DNA of 57,127 bases from Klebsiella pneumoniae (GTDB taxonomy: Bacteria > Desulfobacterota > Binatia > UBA12015), in contig CAMBZJ010000020.1 in the NCBI GenBank assembly GCA_945872365.1, positions 1 through 57,127 on the forward strand, written 5' to 3'. Shown piece after piece: positions 25,588 to 34,917 of the stretch (the stretch's first letter is position 1; every line of letters begins with the position of its first letter). Made by a program: the position numbers and the translations under genes. The notes beneath the pieces were generated by a model. It was not told the origin of the DNA. It saw only the letters and a program-made list of their open reading frames with translations, and ran no database searches.

Positions 25588-27009
25588 TCAGACGTCGCGC
25601 AGCCGGTTCAGTCCGTTGAACGCGGCAACCTTGTAGCACTCGGCCAGCGTCGGGTAGTTGAACACGGTATCGACGAAGTAGTCGATCTTGCCGTCGAAGG
25701 CCATGACCGCCTGGCCGACGTGGACGAGTTCGGTCGCGCCGGTACCGATGGCGTGCACGCCCAGCAGTGCGTGGGTGTCGGCGTGGAAGATGAGCTTGAG
25801 CATCCCGGTCTCGTCGCCCAGGATCTTGCCGCGCGCGATCTCCGAGTAGCGCGCGATGCCGCACTCGTAGGGGACTCCTGTGGCCGTGAGTTCGCCCTCG
25901 TTCGAGCCGACCATCGAGATTTCCGGCACCGAGTAGATGCCGAAGGGCAATAGGCGCCCGACCGACGCGCTGGCGACCCCGAACATGTTGCAGGCGGCGA
26001 TGCGCCCCTGGTCCATGCTGGTGGACGCGAGGGCCGGGAAGCCGATCACGTCGCCGACCGCGAACACGTTGGGAACCTTGGTGCGGAAGCTCGCGTCCAC
26101 CGTGATCCGGCCGCGCAAGTCGGCTTCCAGCCCGATGTTCTCGAGGCCGAGCCGCAGCGTCGCTCCCTGCCGGCCGATGCAGTAGAGGATGCAGTCGGCG
26201 TGCAGGCGCTTGCCGCTCTCGAGAATGGCTTCCGCCGTCGTACCGTCCTCGCTGCGCGAACCCGGATCGGCGGGCCGCGTTTCGATGCGGACCAGCTTCT
26301 CGCCGAGCCGCAGCGTGACGCCTTCGCGACGCAGGTGGAACTGCAGCGCCTCGACGAGTTCGGAATCGGCGAACTCGAGGAGCCGGTCGCGCCCCTCGAC
26401 CAACGTGATGCGGATCCCGAGCAGCGCCAGCATGGACGCATACTCGGTCCCGATGACCCCGCCCCCCACGATGATCATCGAGTGCGGCAGCCGATCGAGG
26501 AGCAGGAGTTCGTCGGTCGTGATGACGTTCTCGTGATCGAAGGGGATGCCTTCGGGCCGGGTCGGCTCGGTTCCGACGGCGATCAGGACGAAGTCCGCTT
26601 GTACCGTCTCGATCGTGCCGTCGGGGCACGCCACCTCGACGACGTTGGCGTCGACGAATCGCGCGGTGCCGGCCAAGGAGGCCACTCCGTTGGACATTAG
26701 GTGTTCATGGACGAGCTGGCCCTCGTCGCGAACGATCTGCTCGTAATCGCCCCACAGGCGCTTCATCGTCTCCGGACGGAAGGCGACCACCGAATCGCGC
26801 ATTTCCGGGGAGACGGCCGTCGCACCGACCAGGCGCCGGATCATCTCGCGGAGGGCCTTCGAGGGTATGGTCCCGGTGTTGACGGCGACACCGCCCATGC
26901 GGTCGCGGGCCTCCACCACGCAGACACTCTTGCCGAGCTTCGCGGCCTGGACGGCCGCCTTCTCGCCGCCCGGGCCACTGCCGATCACGCAGAGATCGAC
27001 GCGCTTCAC
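25588..27009 (-). CDS. sthA: soluble pyridine nucleotide transhydrogenase
   Basis: The 473-residue flavoprotein starts at GTG 27009. FAD site: VIGSGPGGEKAAVQAAKLGK. The segment GVAVNTGTIPSKALRE lacks the redox cysteine pair of lipoamide/glutathione reductases and matches SthA. The NAD(P) site is IIVGGGVIGTEYASMLALLG, the second FAD motif VFAVGDVIGFP, and the C-terminal dimer domain ends HVGQAVMAFDGKIDYFVDTV. SthA moves hydride between NADPH and NAD+. Its start codon overlaps the stop of the upstream outer membrane channel gene (GTGA), so it is co-translated with an RND efflux operon. Confidence 0.93.
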   Translation of the reverse strand: MKRVDLCVIGSGPGGEKAAVQAAKLGKSVCVVEARDRMGGVAVNTGTIPSKALREMIRRLVGATAVSPEMRDSVVAFRPETMKRLWGDYEQIVRDEGQLVHEHLMSNGVASLAGTARFVDANVVEVACPDGTIETVQADFVLIAVGTEPTRPEGIPFDHENVITTDELLLLDRLPHSMIIVGGGVIGTEYASMLALLGIRITLVEGRDRLLEFADSELVEALQFHLRREGVTLRLGEKLVRIETRPADPGSRSEDGTTAEAILESGKRLHADCILYCIGRQGATLRLGLENIGLEADLRGRITVDASFRTKVPNVFAVGDVIGFPALASTSMDQGRIAACNMFGVASASVGRLLPFGIYSVPEISMVGSNEGELTATGVPYECGIARYSEIARGKILGDETGMLKLIFHADTHALLGVHAIGTGATELVHVGQAVMAFDGKIDYFVDTVFNYPTLAECYKVAAFNGLNRLRDV

Positions 27010-28586
27010 GGCATCGGGTCCACGGCCGCAGGCGAGTCGGGTGGTGCGGGCGGCGTGGTGCGAAGCGTACCGACGCTCGCGGACCCGGCACCCGGCCCCC
27101 CCCTCGGAAGCGGCGTCGTGGCGGCCGTGCTGCCGATCGGGTCGGACTCCCAGCCCTCGTCGGGAAGCTGCCAGCCACCGCCGAGGGAGCGGTAGAGCCG
27201 GACCACGACGAGCAACTGGTCGCGCTGCACCTGCGCCAGTTGCGCAAGAGCCGGGAAGAGAAACTGTTGCGCCTCGAGCACCTCGTAATAGGTGGCGAGT
27301 CCGGCTTCGTAGCGCAAGAGCGCGAGCCGGACCGATTCGCGATACGCCGCCACCTCGCGCTCCTTGGCCGAGCGTACCGCGGCGAGCTTCCCGTGCAGGA
27401 CGAGCGCGCTCGAGACCTCGGCGAAGGAATTCACCACCGCCTGCCCCCAACGCGCCCTGGCCTCCTGCCACGCGGCGACCTGTGCCCGGTACTGCTCGAT
27501 GAGCTGGCCACCGGTGAAGATCGGACCCGAGAGCGACCCGAGCAGGTTCCAGACGCTGGCGGGGCTCTTGGCGATGTCGCCGAGCTGTGCGCTCTGGCCG
27601 CCGTAGAGGCTGGTGAGGCCAATGCGCGGGAAGAAGTTCGCCACCGCGACGCCGACCTCGGCGTTGGTGGCCATGACGTCCGCCTCGGCCGCCTGCACGT
27701 CCGGGCGACGCCGGAGCAGTTCCGACGGCAACCCGGCCGGGATCACGGGGGGCACCGTCTGCTCGGTCATCGGGCGGCCCCGGGGGATCGGCCCGGGGGA
27801 GCGTCCGAGGAGCACGCAGATGCGGTTCTCGGTCTGCACGATCCCCGCTTCGAGCCCGGGGATCTGGGCCTCGGCTGCAGCGAGTGCACCGGCCGCCCGC
27901 GAGGTCTGCAGCTTCGAGCCGACGCCGCCCTGGAATCGGCGCTCGAAGAGTTCGAGGGTCGAGCGGAACGAAGCGGCGCTCTCGTGCGCGATCTCGAGTT
28001 CGCGATCGAGTTCGAGCAGCTCGAACCAGGCGAGCGCCACCTCGCTCACGAGGTCGAGAAGCACGCCGCGCTGCACGTCCTCGACGGAGAGCAGACGACC
28101 GCGGGCCGCTTCGGTCGCACGGCGGATGCGACCCCAGACGTCGATCTCCCACGCGAGGTCGAAGGCCCCGGTGAAGGCGTTGTAGGTCGCGCTCGCGTTC
28201 GTCGGCGGGAAGACCGCACGCTGCCGGCCCGTGCCCGCCTGGTAGCCGACCTGCGGGAAGAGCGGGGCACGCGCGACGCCGACCTGCGCCCGGTACTGGT
28301 CGACCCGCGCGATCGCGGCCTCGAGATCGTAGTTGCCACGAATCGCCTCGTCGACGAGCGAGCGCAGGACCGGGTCGCCAAATACCTGCCACCAGGGCAG
28401 GTCGGCGAGCGAGGCCGGGGAGGCGCCGGCCGCACCGATCGCCGCACCGGAACTCTCGGGCGCGGCACCGCGGAAGCTCGCGGGCGCGGCGATCTCCGGC
28501 GGCCGGTAATTCGGTCCGACCGGACAGCCGGCGAGCAGGATCGCGCCGAACAGGAACGCCGCGAGACGGAAGGCGATCCGCGTCAC
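27006..28586 (-). CDS. outer membrane efflux channel lipoprotein (NodT/OprM family)
   Basis: The 526-residue protein starts at GTG 28586, overlapping the RND pump stop. It has a lipobox (AILLAGC, Cys about 21), then CPVGPNYRPPEIAAPASFR, WWQVFGDPVLRSLVDEAI, FDLAWEIDVWGRIRRATEAA and LPSELLRRRPDVQAAE, all typical of the NodT branch of TolC-like proteins. It forms the trimeric outer membrane exit duct. The last 50 residues are an unusual Pro/Gly/Ala/Thr-rich tail. It is coupled on both sides by 4-base overlaps. Confidence 0.93.
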   Translation of the reverse strand: MTRIAFRLAAFLFGAILLAGCPVGPNYRPPEIAAPASFRGAAPESSGAAIGAAGASPASLADLPWWQVFGDPVLRSLVDEAIRGNYDLEAAIARVDQYRAQVGVARAPLFPQVGYQAGTGRQRAVFPPTNASATYNAFTGAFDLAWEIDVWGRIRRATEAARGRLLSVEDVQRGVLLDLVSEVALAWFELLELDRELEIAHESAASFRSTLELFERRFQGGVGSKLQTSRAAGALAAAEAQIPGLEAGIVQTENRICVLLGRSPGPIPRGRPMTEQTVPPVIPAGLPSELLRRRPDVQAAEADVMATNAEVGVAVANFFPRIGLTSLYGGQSAQLGDIAKSPASVWNLLGSLSGPIFTGGQLIEQYRAQVAAWQEARARWGQAVVNSFAEVSSALVLHGKLAAVRSAKEREVAAYRESVRLALLRYEAGLATYYEVLEAQQFLFPALAQLAQVQRDQLLVVVRLYRSLGGGWQLPDEGWESDPIGSTAATTPLPRGGPGAGSASVGTLRTTPPAPPDSPAAVDPMP

Positions 28587-31500
28587 GGCGCCGTGTTCTC
28601 CGCGGCCTTCGCGTCGCCGGCCACCGCTGCGTCCGCCCCTGCGGCTTCGATTCCCGCACCCGGCTGGTCGCCCCCGCGCAGCTTCTCCACGACGTAGAAC
28701 GAAACCGGGATGATGAAGATCGCAATCGTCGTGGCGGCAAGCATGCCGCCCATGACCGCGCTGCCCATGATGCGCCGGGAGACGGCGCCCGCACCGGTCG
28801 CTCGCACCAGCGGCAGGACGCCGAGGATGAAGGCGAAGGCGGTCATGATGATCGGGCGCAGCCGCAGCCGGGCCCCCGAGAGCGTCGCGTCGACGAGCGA
28901 TTTTCCCGACTCGTATTCCAGCTTCGCGAACTCGACGATCAGAATCGCGTTCTTGGCCGCGAGTCCGATCAGCATGACGAGTCCGATCTGCGCGAAGACG
29001 TCGTTCACGTAGCGGCGCAGCGTGAGCGCGAGGAACGCGCCCATGACCGCGATCGGCATGCCGAGGAGCACGCTGAACGGCAGTGACCAGCTCTCGTACT
29101 GCGCGGCGAGGATGAGGAACACCATGAGCAGCGAGAAGGCGAAGATGACACTCGGCGGGATGCCCTTGGCGGCGACGTCCTCCTGGAAGGACATGCCGGA
29201 GTAGTCGAAGGCCATGTCCCTCGGCATGGTCTCGGCGAAGACCTCCTCGAGCGCCTTCATGGCCTGCCCGGAGCTGAAGCCCGTACGCAGGATCGCGTTG
29301 ATCTGGGCGGACCGGTACTCGTTGAATCGGACGGTGAACTCGGGGCCGTAGATCGTCTTCATGTCGACCAGCGCCGAGAGCGGAACCATCCCCTTGTCGG
29401 CGTTGCGGACGTAGAACTGGCCGAGGTAGTCGGGCGTCGTCCGGTAGTCGCCCTCGGCCTGCACGTAGACCTGCCAGACCCGGCCGAACTTGTTGAAGTA
29501 GTTGACGAAGGCCCCGCCCATGTAGACCTGGAGCGTCTTGTAGACGCTCTGCAGATCGACGCCCTGCTTCAGAACCTTGTCGCGGTCGACGGTCGCGAAG
29601 TACTGCGGCACGCTCGGGATCAGCGTCGTATTGATCGTCGCGAACTCCGGCCGCTTGGCGGCTGCGTCGAGGAACTTCCGCGTGTTCTCGGCGAGGAAGG
29701 CCACGTCCTTGCCGGAGCGGTCCTCGAGCATCATGGTGACGCCGCCCGATGTGCCGACGCCGGGGATCGCCGGCGGCGGGAACGCGAAGCTGACGGCATC
29801 GGGCAGTTCGTGAAGCTCGAGATTCAGCCGCTGCATGATGACGTCGGCGTCGAGTCCCTTCGCGTCGCGCACCGCCCACGGCTCGAGCGTCACGAAGTAA
29901 AAGGCGTTGTAGGTGGTATTCGCCTGCGAGAGCAGGCTGTACCCGACGATGGTGTTGAAGCTCTGCACACCCGGCGTCCTGGCGAGGATCTCCTCGATCT
30001 TCATGCAGGCCGCGTCGGTGCGCTGCAGCGAGGAGGCGTAGGGCAACTGGACGTTCATGTAGAAGTAGCCCTGGTCCTCCTCCGGCAGGAAGCCTCCGGG
30101 CAGCCGCGAGCCGAGGAGCCCGGCGAGCACCGCGATGCCGGCGAGACCGATCATCGACAGGGCCGACTTGCGGATGAGTCGGTGCGAGACGCCGACGTAG
30201 CCGTCGGTGATGCGGCCAAAGACCCGGTTGAAGCCGCGGAAGAACGCGCCGAGCGGACCGCGCGTCTCGGTGCGCGGCTTCAGGAGAAGTGCGGCGAGCG
30301 CCGGCGAGAGCGAGAGCGCGTTGAAGGCCGAGATGACGACCGAGACGGCGATCGTCACCGCGAACTGCTGGTAGAGACTGCCGGTGATCCCGGGGATGAA
30401 GGCCGTCGGGACGAAGACCGCGGTCAGGATGAGTGCGGTCGCGATGACCGGTCCAGTGACCTCCTCCATCGCCTTCAGCGCAGCGTCGCGCGGCGACATT
30501 CCCAGCTCGATGTGGTGCTCGACCGCTTCGACCACGACGATCGCGTCGTCGACGACGATGCCGATCGCGAGCACGAGACCGAATAGCGAAAGGGTGTTGA
30601 TCGAGAAGCCGAGCAGCGGAAAGACCGCGAAGGTGCCGACGAGCGAGACCGGTACCGCCAGCATCGGGATGAGCGTGGCGCGCCAGTTCTGCAGGAACAC
30701 GAACACCACGAGGAGGACCAGCACGATCGCCTCGAAGAGCGTGTGGATGATCTCGTTGATGCCCTCGCTCACGGCGAGCGTGGTGTCGAGCGAGACCGTG
30801 TAGTCGACGTCCTCGGGGAAGCGCGCCTTCATCTCCTCCATGAGGGCTTCGGCGGCCTTCATCGTCTGGATCGCGTTCGATCCGGGCAGCTGGTAGATCG
30901 CGACGATCGCCGCCGGCTTTCCGTTCAACCGGCCCTTCATCATGTAGTTCTGGGCGCCGAGTTCGACACGGGCGACGTCCTTCACCCGGATGATCGAGCC
31001 GTCCTGATTGGCGCGGATCACGACCTGCTCGAAGTCCTCCTTCGATTGCAGGCGCCCCTGCGCCCGCACCGTGTAGGTGAACTCCTGGCCCGCCGGGATC
31101 GGCTCGCCACCGATCTGTCCGGCGGGGTTCACCGTGTTCTGCACGTTGATCGCGTCGAGGACCTCCGCGGTCGTCACGCCAAGCTTCGCCAGCGTGTCCG
31201 GGCGCACCCAGAGTCGCATCGCGTACTGGCCGGTGCCGAAGATCTGCACCTGCGCGACGCCCGGCACGCGCGTCATCGGGTCGTTGACGTTGATGTAGGC
31301 GTAGTTGGTCAGGAAGAGCGCGTCGTAGGTTCCCTTGGGGGAGTAGATCGAGAAGAGTCCGAGTGGGCTCGTCGCCGAGGGTCGGATCGTCACGCCGTAG
31401 TTCTGCACGGCTAGAGGCAGCTGCGAGGCCGCCTGCGAGTATCGCATCTGGGTCAGGATCTGGTCGGTGTTGACATCCGTCCCGTTGTCGAAGTCGACGC

Positions 31501-31771
31501 GCAGGGTCATCTGCCCGTTGTTCGCGTTGTTCGAGTACATGTAGATCGAGCCGTCGACGCCGCTCATCTGCTGCTCGATGGGTGTCGCGACCGACTCTTC
31601 GACCGTGAGCGCGTCGGCTCCGACGTAGTTCGCGGTGAGCTGGATCTCCGGCGGGGCGATGTTCGGGAACTGCGCGACCGGGAGCCGGGTGATCGCGACG
31701 ACGCCGAGGATCACCATGATGATCGAGATCACCATGGCGACGATCGGCCGGTTGACGAAGAACCGGGACAT
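28583..31771 (-). CDS. RND multidrug efflux permease, HAE1 (AcrB/MexB) family
   Basis: The 1062 residues give the normal length. The start is MSRFFVNRPIVAMVISIIMV. Proton-relay aspartates lie in GLVLAIGIVVDDAIVVVEAV (about residues 407-408). LPGSNAIQTMKAAE and the GGFLPEEDQGYFYMNVQLPY segment are typical of AcrB. The C-terminal helices include MLIGLAAKNAILIVEFAK. Substrates are usually hydrophobic drugs, solvents or bile-like compounds, driven by the proton gradient. It follows the adaptor gene by 6 bases and overlaps the outer membrane channel gene by 4 bases, so all three parts of the pump are one operon. Confidence 0.97.
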   Translation of the reverse strand: MSRFFVNRPIVAMVISIIMVILGVVAITRLPVAQFPNIAPPEIQLTANYVGADALTVEESVATPIEQQMSGVDGSIYMYSNNANNGQMTLRVDFDNGTDVNTDQILTQMRYSQAASQLPLAVQNYGVTIRPSATSPLGLFSIYSPKGTYDALFLTNYAYINVNDPMTRVPGVAQVQIFGTGQYAMRLWVRPDTLAKLGVTTAEVLDAINVQNTVNPAGQIGGEPIPAGQEFTYTVRAQGRLQSKEDFEQVVIRANQDGSIIRVKDVARVELGAQNYMMKGRLNGKPAAIVAIYQLPGSNAIQTMKAAEALMEEMKARFPEDVDYTVSLDTTLAVSEGINEIIHTLFEAIVLVLLVVFVFLQNWRATLIPMLAVPVSLVGTFAVFPLLGFSINTLSLFGLVLAIGIVVDDAIVVVEAVEHHIELGMSPRDAALKAMEEVTGPVIATALILTAVFVPTAFIPGITGSLYQQFAVTIAVSVVISAFNALSLSPALAALLLKPRTETRGPLGAFFRGFNRVFGRITDGYVGVSHRLIRKSALSMIGLAGIAVLAGLLGSRLPGGFLPEEDQGYFYMNVQLPYASSLQRTDAACMKIEEILARTPGVQSFNTIVGYSLLSQANTTYNAFYFVTLEPWAVRDAKGLDADVIMQRLNLELHELPDAVSFAFPPPAIPGVGTSGGVTMMLEDRSGKDVAFLAENTRKFLDAAAKRPEFATINTTLIPSVPQYFATVDRDKVLKQGVDLQSVYKTLQVYMGGAFVNYFNKFGRVWQVYVQAEGDYRTTPDYLGQFYVRNADKGMVPLSALVDMKTIYGPEFTVRFNEYRSAQINAILRTGFSSGQAMKALEEVFAETMPRDMAFDYSGMSFQEDVAAKGIPPSVIFAFSLLMVFLILAAQYESWSLPFSVLLGMPIAVMGAFLALTLRRYVNDVFAQIGLVMLIGLAAKNAILIVEFAKLEYESGKSLVDATLSGARLRLRPIIMTAFAFILGVLPLVRATGAGAVSRRIMGSAVMGGMLAATTIAIFIIPVSFYVVEKLRGGDQPGAGIEAAGADAAVAGDAKAAENTAP

Positions 31772-31777
31772 CGCGGA

Positions 31778-32983
31778 TCAGCGGGCTCCGGTGACGGTCG
31801 GCGCGGCGGTCGGTGCGACGGTCGGCGCGGCGGTCGGCGACGGGGCCACGACACGGACCTGCACGCCGTCGCGCACCTTGTCCACGCCCTCGACGACGAC
31901 CTGCTCGCCGGCGGCGAGCCCCGCGGCGATCACCCAGTCGCTGCCGGTGCGCGGCCCCGGCGTGACCGAGTTCGCCACCACCTTGCCGTCGGAGGCCACG
32001 GTGTACACGCGGTAGGTTCCCTGCGTCTCGACGACGGCACGCTGCGGAACCACGACGGCGTTCGGCAGCGTCGCGGTGCGAGTTCGGATCTTCGCGAACT
32101 GCCCGGGACGGAGCAGGTTGTCGGGATTCGGAAAGAGCGCCTGGATGATAATCGTGCCGGTGCGCGGATCGACCTCGCGGTCGGCGGCGGACACCTGTCC
32201 CTCGTGCGCATAGTCCTGGCCGGTCGAGAGCGTCATCCGGACGGTGGGCGCCGCCCCGGGCTTGCCCGCCACCCGGTCGGCGATGGCTGCCGCGAAGCGG
32301 AGGTATTCCTGCTCGCTGATCGGGAACTGCACCTTGATCGGGTCGAGCGTCGACATCGTCGTCAGCGACGTCGTCGGACCGACGAGGTCACCGATCTGGG
32401 CGGTGTTGATCGCGACGATGCCGTCGATCGGCGCGTAGACCTTCGTCCACTGGAGGTTGAGCTGGGCCTTCTCCACGTCCGCCTTGGCCTGAGCCACAGC
32501 GGCCTCGTTGGCCAGGTTCTGCTGGACGGCGTTGTCGAGTTCCTGCTGGCTGACCGCGCCCTGCTTGACGAGCGGGCGATAGCGACGGACGTCGATCTGG
32601 GTGCGGCCAAGCTCCGCCTGCGCGCGCCCGAGCGCGCCGTTCGCCTCGTCGACCGCCGCCTGGAACTGACGCGGGTCGATCGTGAAGAGGGGTTGCCCCT
32701 TCCGGACGAAGTGGCCGTTCTGGTAGTTCTGTTCGAGCAGATAGCCCTGGACCTTCGGCTGGATCGAGGCGGTGACGAAACCGACCGTCGTACCGACCCA
32801 CTCCGAGGTGATCGGCACGTCGCGCGACACGGCGGGCGCGACCACCACCTCGGCGGGCGGAGGCGCGGGTAGCGCCTGGTGGCCGCCGCAGGCGACGACG
32901 GCGAGGGTGGCGATCGCGAACGCACCGGCGAAGGGAATCGGTTTGCGGCGCAAGCGCGGCGGCAGATCTGGTGTTCCCTGCAC
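31778..32983 (-). CDS. RND efflux periplasmic adaptor lipoprotein (AcrA/MexA-type)
   Basis: GTG 32983 has a strong GGAGGACGAAC site. The 401-residue product has a hydrophobic leader with lipobox-like LAVVACGG. The lipoyl half motif is GYLLEQNYQNGHFVRKGQPL with its partner VYAPIDGIV. A helical hairpin is rich in Gln and Ala (LVKQGAVSQQELDNAVQQ), and a beta-barrel and membrane-proximal domain follow. The C-terminus is a low-complexity Ala-Pro-Thr-Val repeat. It links the inner membrane pump to the outer membrane channel. Confidence 0.93.
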   Translation of the reverse strand: MQGTPDLPPRLRRKPIPFAGAFAIATLAVVACGGHQALPAPPPAEVVVAPAVSRDVPITSEWVGTTVGFVTASIQPKVQGYLLEQNYQNGHFVRKGQPLFTIDPRQFQAAVDEANGALGRAQAELGRTQIDVRRYRPLVKQGAVSQQELDNAVQQNLANEAAVAQAKADVEKAQLNLQWTKVYAPIDGIVAINTAQIGDLVGPTTSLTTMSTLDPIKVQFPISEQEYLRFAAAIADRVAGKPGAAPTVRMTLSTGQDYAHEGQVSAADREVDPRTGTIIIQALFPNPDNLLRPGQFAKIRTRTATLPNAVVVPQRAVVETQGTYRVYTVASDGKVVANSVTPGPRTGSDWVIAAGLAAGEQVVVEGVDKVRDGVQVRVVAPSPTAAPTVAPTAAPTVTGAR

Positions 32984-33090
32984 GTTCGTCCTCCGGGCGG
33001 CGGCGCGTGCCTCGGCGCTGCGGCCCCGCTGCCGTCGCAAGACCTCGTCGAGGCCTTCGCGGCGGACGCTAGGCGGATCGGTACCGAGAG

Positions 33091-34098
33091 TCAAAGCTTC
33101 CTGCCGCACCTGCCCCGCCCGGCGAAGGTCGCGCGGAACCAAATGCGGTGCTCCCGTCGCCGCGTTCCCGCCACCAGCCAGGCGAGGCCGGGAAGGGTCC
33201 AGGCGAGATCGCGCAGGCGGGCCGCCGTCGCCGCCGTGATCGCGAGCGAAGCGTCGCCGCCCGCGGCCCCGACGAGTGCCGCCTGCGCAACCTCGAGCGC
33301 CCCGATCGAGCCCGGAACCGGCAGGGCGTGCGCGAGGCCGACGCCGAGCAGCGAACCCGCGAGTTCGGGCAGGCTCGGCCGTGCGCCGAAGGCGGCGAAG
33401 AGCGCCGCGTACTCGGCGAAGACGAGTGCGTTCAGGAAGAGGGCCGACACGAGGGCGACGAAGAGCAGCGGCCGGTGATCGAAAAGCAGCTTCCGCAGCG
33501 CCGACTCGGTCTCCACGAGCGCGGCCCGGGTGCCGCCGAAGCGCTCGAGCACCGGCAGGAAACGCGAGGGCACGAGGCTCGCACCGCGGCCCAGGCGTCG
33601 CGCGAGGACGATCGCCGCGCCGAGCAGCCCGATGCCACTCGCGAGCACGACGGGTAGCACACGGCGTGCACCCTCCGCGTCGCGCATCGCGAAGAGTGCG
33701 CAATAGCCGCCCGCGAACGCCACGTTGGCGAGCAACTCGATCCCGCGGTCGACGACCACGCTCGCGATTGCCGGGCCGGCGGACACGCCGGCTTCCGCGA
33801 GCAGCAGGGCGCGCAACGGCTCACCGCCGACCTTGGCACCGGGGGCCAGCGCGCCGACGGAGATGCCCGCGAGGCGCGCACCGAGCAGCCGTCCGAAGGA
33901 CGCCCGGGCGCCGGCGGCCGCGAGGATCCGCCCCCAGCGGATCGCGTAGCCGGAGAAGATCGCGGCCTCGATCCCGGCGCAGAGCGCGAGCCAGCGCGGA
34001 TCGAGGTCGCGCAGGCGAGCCGCGATTCCGGCGACACCCGCGCGCCTGACGAGAATGACGAGGGCGACCGTGCCGAGAAGCGCGAGAGCGAGCCTCAC
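33091..34098 (-). CDS. lysylphosphatidylglycerol-synthase-TM-region (UPF0104) flippase-like membrane protein
   Basis: The 335-residue membrane protein has about eight helices. Family features are GYAIRWGRILAAAGA, GISVGALAPGAKVGGEPLRA and ALPVPGSIGALEVAQAALV. It is a diverged paralog of the gene at 10250-11218. It starts 19 bases after the LolA-like gene and ends 107 bases before the RND adaptor, all on one strand, so envelope-lipid handling and efflux may share a transcript. Substrate unknown. Confidence 0.8.
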   Translation of the reverse strand: MRLALALLGTVALVILVRRAGVAGIAARLRDLDPRWLALCAGIEAAIFSGYAIRWGRILAAAGARASFGRLLGARLAGISVGALAPGAKVGGEPLRALLLAEAGVSAGPAIASVVVDRGIELLANVAFAGGYCALFAMRDAEGARRVLPVVLASGIGLLGAAIVLARRLGRGASLVPSRFLPVLERFGGTRAALVETESALRKLLFDHRPLLFVALVSALFLNALVFAEYAALFAAFGARPSLPELAGSLLGVGLAHALPVPGSIGALEVAQAALVGAAGGDASLAITAATAARLRDLAWTLPGLAWLVAGTRRREHRIWFRATFAGRGRCGRKL

Positions 34099-34117
34099 CC
34101 GCGTCGCGCGCGCGTGG

Positions 34118-34789
34118 TCAGCGATCGGGGTCCACCGGCTGGTCGCGGATCGCCTCGATGAGCTGCACCTCGGTACGCGTGCCGTCCTTCTCGTGGATGA
34201 CCGCGCGGCGCAGCAGGCCGGTCGACGGGTCGACCTCGAGATCGACGGTTTCGACCGTCTCGGACTTGCCGCGGTTGCGCGGCACGAGACGCATCGTCTG
34301 CGGCCCGTCCGGACCCTCGGTCGTATCGAAACGGCTGCCGACGTACTGTTCGGTCGCGGTGAAGAGAATCCCGAGATCGCGGAAGAGATCCTCGGTCGGG
34401 GTCATCGCGGTCGGATCGACCGATTGCACGTTGCCCGGCTTGCCGGCGCTGGTGTTTCCGCCCTGCGTCTCGACCACGAACGGATCGGGCGGGTCGATCT
34501 CCCAACGGACCAGATTGGGTGCCTTGAAGGTCAATCGACCCGAGGCGACGACCGGCTGCTGGCCCGGCAGGGTGCGGGTCTCGCGAAAGCCCGACGAGAT
34601 CGTGCGCAGCGCTCGCTGCTTGCCCGCGAAGCCGTCGAAACAGGCGCGGGAGTCCGCGCAACCGGGGCCGCGGTTGCGCACGCTTGGCCCGCCCTTTGCG
34701 TCGGCAAAGGCGGGGCGCGCATCGGGGCCGGCGAGCAGGGCGATCACGCCGAACGCCGCGCCGAGTCGTCTGGCTCGTTGCGTCGACAT
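34118..34789 (-). CDS. LolA-like outer membrane lipoprotein carrier
   Basis: The 223-residue protein has a signal peptide (VIALLAGPDARPAFA). A LolA-type half barrel follows: SSGFRETRTLPGQQPVVASG, RLTFKAPNLVRWEIDPPDPF, then LEVDPSTGLLRRAVIHEKDG. Canonical LolA carries lipoproteins across the periplasm from LolCDE to the outer membrane. Homologs next to RND or acyltransferase genes may carry other lipids. ATG 34787-34789 has only a weak ribosome site; an in-frame ATG 36 bases upstream is possible. Confidence 0.75.
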   Translation of the reverse strand: MSTQRARRLGAAFGVIALLAGPDARPAFADAKGGPSVRNRGPGCADSRACFDGFAGKQRALRTISSGFRETRTLPGQQPVVASGRLTFKAPNLVRWEIDPPDPFVVETQGGNTSAGKPGNVQSVDPTAMTPTEDLFRDLGILFTATEQYVGSRFDTTEGPDGPQTMRLVPRNRGKSETVETVDLEVDPSTGLLRRAVIHEKDGTRTEVQLIEAIRDQPVDPDR

Positions 34790-34917
34790 TCCCGGAGAGT
34801 AGGCCGATTTGCGAACCCCGCGCAATCCGCGAACGCGATTCGAGCCGGGCCGCGGAAGGAGCCCCGGGGTGGCGAGCGACGACCGCCATCGTCTAAGGTC
34901 GGGTCGGGAGAGCCGCC

